Of a stretch of 64,000 nucleotides of DNA, positions 1 through 11,597 are shown in pieces. The notes beneath the pieces are model-generated. The model saw only the letters and a program-made list of their open reading frames with translations. It was not told the DNA's origin and did no database searches. Source of the stretch: Sipunculus nudus (lineage: Eukaryota > Annelida > Sipuncula > Golfingiida > Sipunculidae); NCBI GenBank assembly GCA_026874595.1, contig CM049320.1:9241464-9305463 (forward strand), in the 5' to 3' direction. Both the position numbers and the translations under genes were made by a program. The first letter of the stretch is position 1. Each line of letters opens with the position of its first letter.

Positions 1-683
1 TGCATGGTGCACATCCTCCTGTGTCGAGATAAGGTAATTTTCCCAAGTTGTGACACATGCTGATTTATTTACATAAACAATTGCAAAGTGCTCCTTTCTT
101 GTTCTAACATGACTTTTAAAGCAAGAGAGGATTAGTAAATACCTTTATAAATTCACTGAAACAAAGAGTAAAACAGAGGAATGCTGCTGAAAAAGAAGAC
201 TGAAGAAATTATTGTCATTTTTAGAAAATCCTAAAAAAATTAATCTTTTAAAGTGTGATTTGGCAGGCCTGAAATCCAAGCAAAATTTATCATCAAATTT
301 TCAAGCGCACCTTTAAGTTAATAATTTATTGGAACCTTCATATTTACTCCTCAAGAAGAATTTCATCTTTTTACAAACTTTAAATTCTTCGTCCTAACTT
401 TTTCTAGATAGGACTTTTTCACAAGTTTCATCTTGTTAATAGCATCTGAATTATAAGTGCCATATTTTCAGTCTAAAATATGGTGATGTGTCTAATTAAA
501 TGCCCCTGGTTGTCACGTTGTGTAAAAACTTTCCTACCCAAAACTCTATTTGCTATGTTCTAATACTATCAATTTTAATTAAAGGTCCTTCTACTTTCCG
601 GAAATTACTTTTCAGTACCAACAAGACACACCGCAATATCTTCACAGAGCGTTTAGATCACTTTTTGGTAACTTAACTATGCT
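1..683. other. AT-rich non-coding stretch
   Basis: No convincing coding frame, RNA gene or transposon end was recognised. The sequence is AT-rich with only short open frames. It ends at the TTAA border of the piggyBac-like element. Confidence 0.5.
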
Positions 684-703
684 TTAACATATTCGCTGCC
701 AAT

Positions 704-761
704 GACGTGTATACACGTCGTTAATTATGATTCCCCCAGTGCCAAGCACGTGTATACACGT
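704..761. repeat. Two palindromes near the left end of the piggyBac-like element
   Basis: A perfect 16-bp palindrome, gacgtgtatacacgtc, lies at 704-719. A 14-bp palindrome with the same core, acgtgtatacacgt, lies at 748-761. Both sit just inside the left terminal repeat and are absent at the right end. They could be transposase-binding or hairpin sites, which is inference. Confidence 0.75.
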
Positions 762-1577
762 CATATATTTATAATCCATTTTCAGCAGGAATTCTCACAA
801 ATTTTTCAATAAATTCTTTGCAGATGAGTAGTAGTACATTTATAAAATAGTCTCGCAGTATGAAAATGAATTATTTGTTATTCAACAGGTGTGTAGATGG
901 TGACAAAAACCACGGATCCGGTCCATTTCCGTGAAATAACTTCACGACGCGCTTCAGTTTGAAGTCGATTCCTTGTATAAGAATACTACTTCGAATCAAA
1001 CGAAAAGGAGGATCGTAAAAATATGTAGCTAGTTTCATATTAGAACATGTTTTGGCCACTTATTTACGACAAACCCGGTTGGGAGGCCGAGGTGTAATAG
1101 ATCGCACCTTAGGTGTGAACTCAAGATAGCGAGGCGTGAGGTCGTTCAGGTTTATTGCCCCGCGAGGACAGGGTATTGCGCAATCAACAACAAAGGGCGC
1201 GTGCATGATTGACAGTGTAGTTCGGCAGTGTAATCAGAACGCGGCTGCAAATGGTGCTTTCGGCTTTTTTCTTGTTCCTTATTTACTTATATATAAATAA
1301 ATATATTTTAGTAACTTCACAAACAAGTGCTCGTAAATTGCGAAACTGAAATAATCTCCGTGTTTCGTGTGACTGTTACAATGACGAAGTCAACTGCGCG
1401 TCAGGCTCAAGCATGTCGATATATATAAACAGTCTATGACTATGTTTGAAAATTACATGTGTAAAGTAAAATTATATTTTTTTAATAATTATATTGATTG
1501 GTGCAATCGCTGTGTTCGTTATGAAAGCGTAAAAAATGTATGTTTGAGCACCAAAATTACATGTTTGTAAAAAAAAA

Positions 1578-1652
1578 AATCGCGCAGGATCTAACTCACG
1601 CTGTCAGCCGTGTCACACGTACGTACAATCTGTTCTAACCACTGCACCATTT
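1578..1652 (-). repeat. tRNA-like (SINE-like) fragment inside the piggyBac-like element
   Basis: Read on the minus strand, tggtgcagtgg (1649-1639) resembles a pol III A box. About 45 bases on, gagttagatcctgcgcg (about 1597-1581) resembles a weakened B box, and a T-run follows, as in a pol III terminator. The spacing fits a tRNA or tRNA-derived SINE head. I could not fold a clean cloverleaf, so this is not called as a working tRNA. Confidence 0.3.
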
Positions 1653-2319
1653 TGGATCTTATGCAAAATTTTGTTTTTATAGTTATATTGCATAAATGTA
1701 AAAATCGCGCGTGCCCGAATATACAGTACCGGTATAATATTTATTTTGGTTAGACATAGGCCTATATTTGTCAGTGCCTCTTCCCAAATCAGCATTCGCG
1801 CCAAGATACACATTTTCATTTGGTTCATCATTTACAAATATAGATCTTTATTTGAATCAGTTGTTAGCTTTATGCTGGTGTCAGTGTAGACGCTATGAGA
1901 CCAGTCCACCGGAGACATGCCTTGACTACTATCGCGGTCATTTTGCTCAGTGCCCAACTTCACACCTCCCCCGAGTTTTATTGCCCCTGTGTTATCCGAT
2001 GTCACACCTTCTTATCAGATAATTAGCACCTAGTCTTGGTACCACTGCACCTCTCGGGCTGCTGGGATCCTTGTGTATGGCCCTGGCACTGGGGGTGAAC
2101 ATGGGCTTGGCAGTGAATGTGTTAAGGTAATTAAGAACGACCTTTAACTAGAATTTCTTAGCCCGCAGGTTGCATAGTATCCCCAAACAATAACCCCCCC
2201 CCCTTATAAAGAATAGGCCCCCTTCCTCAGCCGCATGTACTGACCCTTTGCAAGGCACCATGATTTCTTCCATCTATCAACTTGAGAAACAATATTTTTA
2301 TAATAAAATATGGGAATAT

Positions 2320-3060
2320 TCAAGTTCAAGGCCACTCTTATATGAGAGGTAATTTAAATATAACTCATCCAATAACCTATGTATATGCATAATATGAAAG
2401 AAATTTGTCCATTTGTATTTTACTTATAATACTCACAGAACTGTCAAGTGGCAAGGAGTGGGGTAAAAAAGGTGCGAAAACAAGAAAAGGACAGAAGGTG
2501 GCACCACCATTGTTCCACAGAAGACAAAGCTATCAAAGATCTTCGGCCAACTTGATTTTGGGAATTATCAGTGCATCCCTTATTAACATATCTAAGATTT
2601 TGTGTGCTTTCACGGTAAACGGAAATATTTAAGGTCAAGGCCACTCTTATAGGAGAAGTCATTGCCCATTTTAAATAGAATACGGGTAGTCAACTACGTG
2701 TATCCGCCACATAACAGAGGCATGGGTAAAGTAAGGTATGGATTGTTCCTGGTCCACGAGAAAACTCTCAAAGATGTAAGTACATGCCAAATTGAAGACC
2801 AATACATTGAACCACTCCTGAGATATGAGAAATTTTCACATAAAGCAAATCTACGGATAGACGCCACACGAAATGGATGCAGATGGCGCCACAAGTCTTG
2901 AATACAAGATGGAGGTATCCAAGATCAATGGACAAGCAAACTTTCAGCCTAATTTGTCCATAGTTATTTGACTTATAATGCTCAAAGTATTATCAAGTGG
3001 AAATGATGGGGTACTGAACGACGCGAAAAGGACAGTTGGCGCTACCTGACATCAGCAGAA
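2320..3060. repeat. Dispersed repeat R1, copy 1
   Basis: This stretch shares long similar segments with 31,235-32,040. Shared phrases include cagaggcatgggtaaagta (2715 here, about 31,254 there) and the segment from agaccaatacattgaaccac through tccaagatc. An internal phrase, ggtcaaggccactcttata, occurs twice (about 2327 and 2634). The small frames here are not conserved between copies, so this is repeat DNA and not a gene. Confidence 0.65.
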
Positions 3061-6000
3061 AACTACAGTATTCCAGATCTTTGGTCAATTTGATTTTTTG
3101 ACCAACCAATTCATCACTTATTGAGGTATTTTATATTGATAGTGATATATTGGTATAAAATGATTTAAGGGAGTGTATCAATAGTAACATAATAAGATAA
3201 ATATGAAAAAAAAAAAAAATTATCCCTGTTAACCCCTTACACTGACCAACAGTTGTAACAAGACTATGCAAATGTTTCCTTTTTATATAGTCAATAAGTT
3301 ATACACAATAGATGATGCATCATTAATTTGAAATCTAGATTTAAGGTCAAATGGTCGTCAAACAACCTTGGTTTAATTAGCTTGAGAATTCATATTAAAA
3401 TGAATTTAGCCACAATGATATATACATATTTGGTATCCTTAGAGTATCCTATGTTAGATGAGATAAATATGAACTTTTTCTTAGATTTTTCTTGGAAGAT
3501 TTTAAACTTTAGATAATTTAATTTATATCTTTTAACGCCCTATATCTCACATTTGGCTAACAATATGTACGTAAGAATAGTATCATATGGAAGTACATAC
3601 AAATATCCCTAGGTTTTTATTTTTATTGTGTGTTTATAATCTTTTCTTCTTTTTGAATTTTCAATAAAGAAAAACTAATACAGACAATGCATATTGTTTT
3701 TTAAATGGTGTAAATTGCTAAACTAAAACAGATATGAAAAAAACGTGGCTTTTGAGAAATATCGCGCCGAACACCATGCAGTCTGTTAAATTGTTGTTTT
3801 GAGAAACTGTTTGGAAAGAGAAACTCGTTTTCAACGGGAAACAGAAATATATGCGCAAGTGACAGTCGTATATTTTCATCATATATTCTGATCTGAATTT
3901 GTTTTGTTAAACAAAATTGAAATTAAACAGTTTGTCATGGTAAAATAAAAGACGAAATTATAACCTGAAATGACATCTCAAAAACTGTCAAACAGCCGAG
4001 TGGCTGGTCATCAGTAATTAGGTCATGGGCCACCGCGCCGGGACACGCGTCAGGCGAGAAAGGACTAACTAGCAAGGATAACTCTAATCAAGATAAGTGA
4101 AGATTCGAACTGCCAATGTATCCCCCTCTCACAATCATATTTTAACACTGTAGACACGATATAACTAGCAGCAACACCTGCAAGTCAACCCATACCATCC
4201 CAGAATGAGGAAACCTATAGATAACCGAATATTGGATAGGCATATTTAGCATAAAATAAGATATTTTTTGTTGTTAAACTTTTTAAATGACTTATATCTT
4301 AATACTTTAAAACTGTTTCTAGACTTAAAAATATAGATTTATGTAAAAAGAAATTATCGAAAACCGATATTGATTGACAGCGTTCCCGACCAAGATCCGA
4401 ACTGGCTTTAATGTTAAACAGAGCTATAAGCCTTTCAGCAGCACTTAATATGAACATTAAAACAAGGGTGACTTTTTCACAAGGTGCAGTATTTACCGCG
4501 TAAAATGTGAACGATTTCAATGAATGTCGACGCTGTTAGATGGCTTTCACAGAGATACACGGAGACACGCAAGCTTACAGGGACAACCACTAGAGCGTAA
4601 TAATTATAAATAAGAAGCGGCGAGTGCCAAGCAATGCTATTTTTTGGCCATATTTAGCATAAAACAAGACAAGACAATAACATGGATGAACTAATTATAA
4701 CTACTAGCAAGATAAAGTTAACTGAAATAACAAGCGACAATTTCATATTTCATTACATATTCTTGATACCACAACCTTTACCCGTATAGCATGGCACTGA
4801 CGTAATTTTAGGCAGTGACACAGACCTAAACAAAATTCTACGATCTGCATAATAGTACAGGAGTAAGAGTACGGGGGGAAGTTTTTGCAGTAATTAGTGT
4901 CAATTAATAATCAAGTGCCTGTAGAAACTCCCGGCTGACTGCCCAGCGGCCTCCGCACGGCTATTAAACAAAGATGTGCAGTACACCGCCAGTAAATAGT
5001 TAACCAATAAGCAGTTGAATACCCTGTTCGTGCCGAGCTGACAGCGGTCTTGTATACAACCCACGTGGGGTTGACATATGAATTAAAATGCTTATTTTTC
5101 TTATTGGTACAAAATAACGCAAGGAATGTGTAGTGACATGATAGATATAACAAACAACTATAAGGTCACGGTTTTTCACAAAAATGTCAATTTTTCGATT
5201 TATGACGATTTGACCTTAAGACAAATGCCCTTGCAATGGGAGCTGGTCATAACTTCGTACAAGGTTACCTACCCCTATGTTGTATATGGACTCTAATCCT
5301 GTACTTATGTCGGGTTTCACATATTACATAATATGGCTGGGAGAAAACCAAGGGATGAATACCTTTGATCTTGTAATATACACTGTGTGGCTACAGGTGG
5401 CTGTAAAGGTGACTCAATTGACCTACAACTGCACAAAACCTATAAGGTTGACTCCTTATCTGTTTGTAACTCCATTTGCTGTCTAAGTGTCACTGACATT
5501 GACCACTTTTTACGAGCAGTATGTTAGATTGGCTATGGAGACAACGAGTTATGGTCCAAACTGGACGTTTGAGGCCAGACCGGGAACATATAAATTCCGT
5601 TGTGATGCAATACAGGGCAAGAAAAATATTCTGTGTGTGTTATGTCTGGAGATATTCAGGATAGAGATGTTGTGTAGTTGTATCGTTTGTTTTTTACCAG
5701 ATTTGTGGGAGGCTTTCTCGACTAATATAACTTTATTACGTTACGCCCGGACTTCGTTTCAATGGAGTTGAAGGAACCCGGAATAGATGTCATTGTGAAT
5801 TTGGTTTATTTTGTGACAACTACAATATTGAGCCATCACCAACAGAAATGGGTTCTGACAGGCGCTTATTTAACCGGTCGTGGTTGTCTCTTAGTTATAT
5901 AAAATTGGCTGTGAAATTTGATTCTAGATGACATTCATCATACTGCTCTGGTGTATTGGTGCTTTTTCATTAATGTTAGGTTTGTTAAGGCCATGGATTA

Positions 6001-6348
6001 ATATGTCGTCTTTTCTTGTATATCAAGAAATACAATACAGGGTACAGCAGACCATCATTACGTTTGGATCCTACGCCTGTGAGATTCATAGAGAATATGT
6101 GCTGCGGTAGAATTTTTTTTTCTGTAAATTTAGCTGTTGTTTTTGTAATCTGTGACTTGCAGTGTACAAGAATACAGGCCGAAACTAAAAACAGCGGGTT
6201 AAATTGTCAAAGTTAGGAACTACTATGAGAGTGAGAGCTTGTAATTATAGAAAACATACTCGAATATCTGACTATGTCGTATAAGATCGCTAACAAAATA
6301 TGACTTGAAAGTTAGATTGTAGACTCTGATAACCAAAAAGTATTTCAG
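3061..6348. other. No supported gene; possible intron or upstream sequence of the 6349 exon
   Basis: AT-rich sequence with short frames only. The longest are 5277-5486 and 5487-5771 on the plus strand, which abut but match nothing I recognise. I looked for earlier beta-1,4-galactosyltransferase exons, especially one encoding an aspartate-rich metal-binding motif, and found none. Earlier exons may lie outside the window or be too diverged to see. Confidence 0.4.
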
Positions 6349-6471
6349 GCTTTTGTACGGCAATTCGATTGGAAGTGCCATTGCCTCCACAGAAGAACAG
6401 TTCCATAGAATCAACGGTTTCTCTAACGCCTACTTTGGATGGAGCGACGAGGAAAGCAATCTCTTTAGCAG
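6349..6471 (+). CDS. Beta-1,4-galactosyltransferase-like exon (divergent GWGGEDDD region)
   Basis: This is one internal exon of a glycosyltransferase family 7 enzyme, which in the Golgi transfers galactose or GalNAc from a UDP-sugar to a glycan acceptor. It follows a polypyrimidine-AG acceptor (tatttcag at 6341-6348) and ends at a consensus donor (AG|GTGAGA, GT at 6472-6473). The length is exactly 123 bp, the size I recall for the matching exon in vertebrate B4GALT genes. One base, then 40 codons, then two bases gives a frame containing QFHRINGFSNAYFGW, the acceptor-site segment that precedes the catalytic acidic cluster. The usual GWGGEDDD reads GWSDEESN here: the Glu is kept, but both glycines and the aspartates are changed. 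It could be a divergent lineage-specific paralogue or a drifting pseudogene. No stop interrupts the exon. Neighbouring exons were not found. Confidence 0.72.
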
Positions 6472-6787
6472 GTGAGACTGAAAAACCTATACAGATTAAA
6501 AATCTTTATAAGCTAACACAACCAGTGAAGTATCAGTCTGTTCCGTGAATACTAAACCGGATGAATTTATTGAAATAAAAGTATAAATTTTAAGAATAGC
6601 GAAAGGATAATACCTGCTTTTTTGCGTGTTGGTCTGGCATTTGTTTCAGACGCTGATAAACAAATTTTCATCGTATGACGTAAAATTTGTTTCATTTTAA
6701 ATTTTAGAAAAATCAGAGCCCATCAATATAAAAAATATATTTTGTATGTGCATTTGATGGGCTTGAATAAACTGATTTTATTAAATA

Positions 6788-7690
6788 CAGTAGAACCTCG
6801 TTGTGTCGAGGGACTGGTGACTTTACTTTGACACAACCGGAGTTCGAAACAACCGATATTTAATATATTCCGCCTTGATTATTATCGATAAATACTGCAC
6901 ATGTATAGGGCCTATATTATATAGTTTTCCCAAATGTTGGCGTGAACGAACAACACAGATTTTATGATAAATTCATTTATTAATAATAATAAAAAAAACA
7001 AATAAGTTCCACCTAAAATAAGATTAGAAAATCAAGATAGTAAAATAAGAGCACATACATGTATTAAAGCACACAAATCATCAAATGATAGACCCAGATC
7101 ATTTTCAGTTCAACACATTAGATCTTCTTTAAAAAGGCGATAACAGTCGTTTGCTTAGCTCTAGAACGCTCTTGGCCAGGCAAAAGCTCTCAGTTCCAGA
7201 CAGGAATTGGCCAAACAGTTAAACAACCGACTACGTGTGTAAACAATCTTACCTTGATGTGAAGATCCTTGCCGGTATTAATTATGCAACTGGTCATCAT
7301 GGCCGTAGGTATATATGATTGATGGACCGTGCACAGCAGTATCCAGACAATTAAACAGCATGACTCCGAGTCGTGCGACAGAGCCATCGCGCTCGATGTG
7401 TAAGAGTCTTGTCGGTATTAATTAGGTATAACTGTCATCACGGCCCAATCACGATTGACGGGCCGTACTTAACTGTACCCAAACATTCAAGCATCATTAC
7501 TTCAAGTTGAGCGATAGAAATACTAGCTGTGGGCTAGTGACCTCGACACATCAGGTTCTTCGACATATCCGAGTTCGACACAAAAGTAGTAAAATTAGTA
7601 AGGTTTTAACGGGTTTTTTTTCCAGGGACTCCACATTCGACTCGTACACATGGGAGAATTCGACTTAACCGAGTTCGATACAACTATGAT
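6788..7690. mobile_element. Possible pogo/Tigger-like non-autonomous element
   Basis: The start cagtagaacctcg (6788-6800) directly after TA resembles the terminal repeats of pogo-type Tc1/mariner elements. Near 7,667-7,690 the sequence ttaaccgagttcgatacaac is a degenerate inverted match to that end. Related phrases recur inside (gagttcgaaacaac about 6840; gagttcgacac about 7570). No transposase frame is visible. The right boundary is uncertain. Confidence 0.4.
7238..7527 (+). repeat. Diverged tandem duplication, about 140 bp
   Basis: The phrase gccggtattaatta (7271) recurs as gtcggtattaatta (7411), a 140-bp shift. Matching context follows each: catcatggccg versus catcacggccc, then gattgatggaccgt versus gattgacgggccgt. 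A weaker third partial copy may precede it near 7,200. The reading frame at 7190-7387 falls inside the repeat and is not treated as a gene. Confidence 0.6.
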
Positions 7691-8239
7691 CTTTTACGGC
7701 GCGACTTTATCATTGTTTTTTGCTGTTGAACTGTTTTAGGGTGAGGAACCAGAAGTAGCGCGGCCTCCGGTATCCGACAGAGATCGCTCGGTATAAATGT
7801 ATACACCATATGCAAGCTGGGAAAGGACAACGAAGGTGACACCGCATGCTAACGAAAGAGACAGAAATACTTTAATGTTGAAGCACACCTTTTTGTTTAT
7901 GCTTCATGCTGATTCGCTTAATCATATACCAATGAACTATAAAACTATAAAACTATAATTCAAAAATATAATATGGCTGTGAATGCATGTTTTTGGCATT
8001 ATGGTTGTGCCAGATAAATATTTACTCAAACCTTACAAAGAAAAAAAAATAGAAACATAATAGGCGTATAATTTACACCAATATCTGTGCGTGTTAATGA
8101 ATGACAGCAAGAAATCATACTAATTTTTTTTTTCAGAGGTTATACCCGAAATAGAAAATCCTTAAGAGATAAGAACAAACAACTGTTTTTGTAAGACTTT
8201 TACCCCGCATTGTATGGCTTATGGGTAACTATTTTCATT
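7691..8239. other. No feature recognised
   Basis: AT-rich sequence between the pogo-like element and the first block of repeat family X. No coding frame, RNA or repeat border was seen. Confidence 0.4.
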
Positions 8240-9480
8240 TTTTTTAATACATCATGATCTGTATGGAAACAAACCAAGGCTCCTGAAAAAGGGAATCAAC
8301 AGTTTTGTCCACGAAAAATAATAAGCTTCCAGTCTCACATATAAAATTATAAACTATCTGAAAGAATTTCAAGGCAACTGCTGCAAAATTGTGGCTTCTA
8401 GTTCGATAAACTTCAGTTAAAACAACAAGGCATTGGTCGAAATTGAGAAGGTGACCAATATTCACGTAATATAATAAGCTCCCAGCCTCACATATAAAAC
8501 TGCAAACTATCTGAAAGAATTTCAAGGAAAACGCTGCAAAAGAGTGGCTTCTAGTGCGATAAACGTCAGTCAAAACAAGGCATTAGTCGAAAATGAGACA
8601 TAATTAGAAAATGAGATATTAATATATAGTGGCGGAAGGTCAGGCAACGATTGCCATACGATAAAATGAGGAAAAAAAAGGCAAAAAAAAAAGAGATATA
8701 TGTGAGCAGGTTATAGTCTTCTTTTCACAATATATCAGAAAAGATCACTTTGCAGGTTTCTGATCCCTTTGACCTTTAACCAAATGTTTAGAAAACAAAA
8801 ATATATCGTGTGAGCATGACGCCTAATAACTGTTTACGTTTCAAGGCACTTGCGTCGGAACATGGCCTCGAATGTACTGAATGTCAGACAAGGCGCAGTA
8901 GACAAAATAACCTACGACAGAGATCAGGCAGGCATACTGACATATTGGCGGAAGGTCATTTACCTTGGCTACATGAAGCTTTCAGGAAAAAAAAAATAAT
9001 TAAAATGAGTTAAAGTTGCATAAGCATGTGGTCACCTTTTGACAAAGATATCAGGATATCGATTTTGAGGTGTTTGATCAGCTAAACCGTCAACCGGTTA
9101 TCCCAAAGAAAAAAACTTTCAATTTGGAATGATTTTTTGGCTGACTGTACAAATTTCAAAGGAATGCTGCAAATGTGTGGCATGTAATGTGCTTTATATC
9201 AGTCAAAACAATAAAACAGTAAATTAATGAACTACATTTTAATTAAATACAAAAAATGTTTCATTTGTTAGAAAAACGATGATATTAATTTTTCCGAGAA
9301 AAATTGACTTCTGACCAATCTTGCAAAAATAAATAAGCCCAGTTTGATATTAGAAATGTACTGAACAGGACGAATGCCCCTGCTCTGGTCAGTGTATGCG
9401 ATTGATAAATTAAGAATCACCTGAACCGGCAAGCTTGTAAAAAAACCAATATCATACCGGTTCAAGATTTATGTTAACAT
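8240..9480 (+). repeat. Repeat family X, block 1
   Basis: This block shares many phrases with four later blocks: atctgaaagaatttcaagg, gtcagtcaaaacaa and tggcggaaggtcag. Two sub-copies are close together (ataagcttcc at 8321, ataagctccc at 8474; shift 153 bp). The 109-codon minus-strand frame at 8244-8573 spans these two sub-copies and repeats itself for that reason, so it is not a gene. Confidence 0.7.
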
Positions 9481-10921
9481 AAATATCAAATATGATATGG
9501 GTCTCATTTAGATACATTGTAAGAGTAGCAGGTGTGTCTGCGGGGTGACAATGATCTTAATTAAACTTAATCTATTTCACAAATACATTCAAGAAAAGGC
9601 GAAATATGTAAGAAATTTACGAAAAGAGACATGCATTGTTGCAAATTTTGTTCAAAGGACAGAAAATGATTAGGAATGTGTTATAACTAGGAAACAGCCA
9701 TCATATACCGTTTGCATGTATGACATAGGACACATATGACATACTATTAGCATATGTGACATAGAACATATTTGACATATATGACATTATTTCCTTGAAA
9801 TAAAAAAAAAAAAAAAAAAAAAGGGGAATGAGAGGTGTAATATATGCCAACATTTATCGCGCTGTGAAACAAGTTTCCTGTCGCGAAGTTCATTGATGTT
9901 GGAGCTAATCTTAGGTAATGTGGTCTGTGAGCAGGGACAGAGGACTTACCCCGGGAAAACCCTAGCCTGAACAAGTTAATCATAAAACCATATATAAAGA
10001 AAGGGAAACTGTTAGACCTATTTGCTAAACGAACTCGCTGACGAGTATATCAATTTACTGCGTCTATTTTTGGAGAAGAAAGCAACGGAGCTTTGAGAAT
10101 GATACCATATAAATTTCAAGGTCCTTTCATACGATCTATTCTGATGGATTATTTATTTCCGTCGCTGTTGTTAAAATCGACGTTGCAGGTTTCAAAGATA
10201 AAACGCTCCGGAATTCCACAAGATTTTTCAGCAGTTGTTTGTTCTGTATATTCTAAGGAGCGGATGTTTCTGCAGCTAGTGTTTGGTACGAATGTGTCGA
10301 GGGTAGAAGATCTCATGTCGACAATGAAAGTCAAAAGATATACACTCCATGTGCTTACACTTAAAATCCTCCAAACCAAATTACGCATATTGTTATCAAC
10401 AATTGATATTAGGCGTAAAATGATACTTGGCGCCATAATTTAATAGATCCGATGTACAATATGTGGGTACCCATATAAACATCCCATACCGCCCCCGTAA
10501 GAGGGGTATAATAGTTTATCTCTGTTACAAATAGAACTGCATAGTATTTCTTGGAATTTTATCGTTTTAAGATAACATCCAAGGATTGTTGGATTAATCC
10601 GATTCACCGTAAACATTTTCACCATAGTATCCCATTGTTCTTGGTATTACAATAGAATAGAACAATTAATCGGTATTAGCGGGTGGCTATCTTATTGAGG
10701 TGACCTGGGATCTGGTCCTTAGCTGTAACAGATGTGTAGACCTTTATAGCAGGGAGGACCAACCTCTAATCTAGTTTACTTTGTTTACACTTTCCGCATC
10801 TTACCGCAAATCGCTCATCTTATCTTTGAATGTTTCTTGAAATGTTCCTACGAAATAAGCATTGGAACTGTCTGCTTATTCAAGAAAACTGAGATCCAAG
10901 AGCTGACATGAAATATAAATC
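9481..10921. other. Mostly unrecognised; short repeats and a poly-A run
   Basis: At 9,715-9,790 a loose repeat of catatgacat/gacata occurs six or so times. A run of 21 A follows at 9,802-9,822. The 116-codon plus frame at 10,093-10,443 overlaps a 95-codon antisense frame and matches nothing I recognise. It could be part of the same former gene as the 10,922 pseudogene, but I cannot show it. Confidence 0.35.
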
Positions 10922-11568
10922 ATGCGAACGTTTACTTTTTTAACAGCGGGTGTTGCCAATTTATTTCCTGTAGTTTTATTGGAAGAAACACAGATCGTTC
11001 TAGCAAAGGAGGACATCCACCCTTTTTGGAAAGATCACTGGGTCATATTGCCTATACTCAGGATGGTTTTGAAGACCCTGCTTTACGTAAGAAAGGGGTC
11101 ATGAAATTTGTAATGACGGAGGCATTAATAAGGTTAGGATATCCCGTAGTGTTGTGTAACTTGGATGTATTCTTCACACAAGACGTATTCCCTTCTTTCA
11201 ATTGCAGTGATTGTGATCTTGAAATTCACCAAGACATGCCTCAAAATACAAAGCTAGTTTGTGTCGGACTAGTATTTTGCAGACCAACGCGTTCTCATTT
11301 TCTCGAAAATATCCAATGAAAAAATGGTAACTGACTCCAGAATCTGGGATCAGTCTCAATTTACAAGAATTCTATCAGCTTGCTTAGAAGGAACTCTGAT
11401 ATTTTCATGTCAACCCAGTTCAATGCTTCCAATGCTACACGTCTCTATCCTAATGATATGACACAAATCAGGAAAATCTTTTTAAAATTTCAAGACTTCC
11501 AAAAAATGTTGAAACATTGGTATCCACAGACTGGGAGACTTTTAATGAATATTGAACAAAACCAATAA
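10922..11568 (+). pseudogene. Nucleotide-diphospho-sugar transferase-like (PF03407-type) pseudogene
   Basis: The frame around 11,026-11,319 reads ALIRLGYPVVLCNLDVFF, followed by QDVFPSF, CDLEIHQD and CVGLVFCRPT. This order fits the nucleotide-diphospho-sugar transferase family: a strand leading to a DxD-like metal site, a short conserved stretch, then a G-[FL]-x-F-x-R-P motif. That family transfers sugars such as xylose or galactose in the secretory pathway. Here the first acidic residue of the expected DxD reads Asn (NLD). The frame ends at a stop at 11,317-11,319. The likely continuation, including SRIWDQSQF (about 11,339-11,365), lies in another frame, reached by a frameshift in an A-rich tract near 11,305. 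A second shift near 11,395 leads into the frame ending at 11,568. An upstream frame (10,922-11,104) may hold the N-terminal side. With at least two frameshifts it is called a pseudogene. The family call is by motif order only. Confidence 0.6.
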
Positions 11569-11597
11569 TATATCAATAATAATGTACATATATCAAG

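Larger units (their letters stand above)
684..2125. mobile_element. Non-autonomous piggyBac-like element (MITE-like, 1.44 kb)
   Basis: Both ends carry TTAA (684-687 and 2122-2125), the target site of piggyBac transposons. The 19-bp ends ttaacatattcgctgccaa (684-702) and ttggcagtgaatgtgttaa (2107-2125) are inverted repeats of each other at 17 of 19 positions. An inner pair, cccccagtgcca (733-744) and tggcactggggg (2084-2095), is a perfect inverted repeat, giving the paired terminal and sub-terminal layout typical of piggyBac families. The interior holds only short frames (871-1059 minus, 1613-1831 minus, 1768-2022 plus), and I see no DDD transposase, so it would need a transposase in trans. 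Family assignment rests on the TTAA and end structure only. Confidence 0.7.

Noticed and set aside
5277-6216. Adjacent plus-strand frames (5277-5486, 5487-5771, 5928-6110, 6016-6216) as upstream exons of the B4GALT-type gene
   Set aside because: None contains the metal-binding aspartate motif or other recognisable sequence of that family, and I could not pair splice sites with them.
8244-8573. 109-codon minus frame with internal repetition as a candidate repeat protein
   Set aside because: It is made by two tandem sub-copies of repeat family X; related frames in other X blocks are broken.
10093-10443. 116-codon plus frame as a gene
   Set aside because: No recognisable domain, and a 95-codon antisense frame overlaps it; kept only as a remark in the gap entry.
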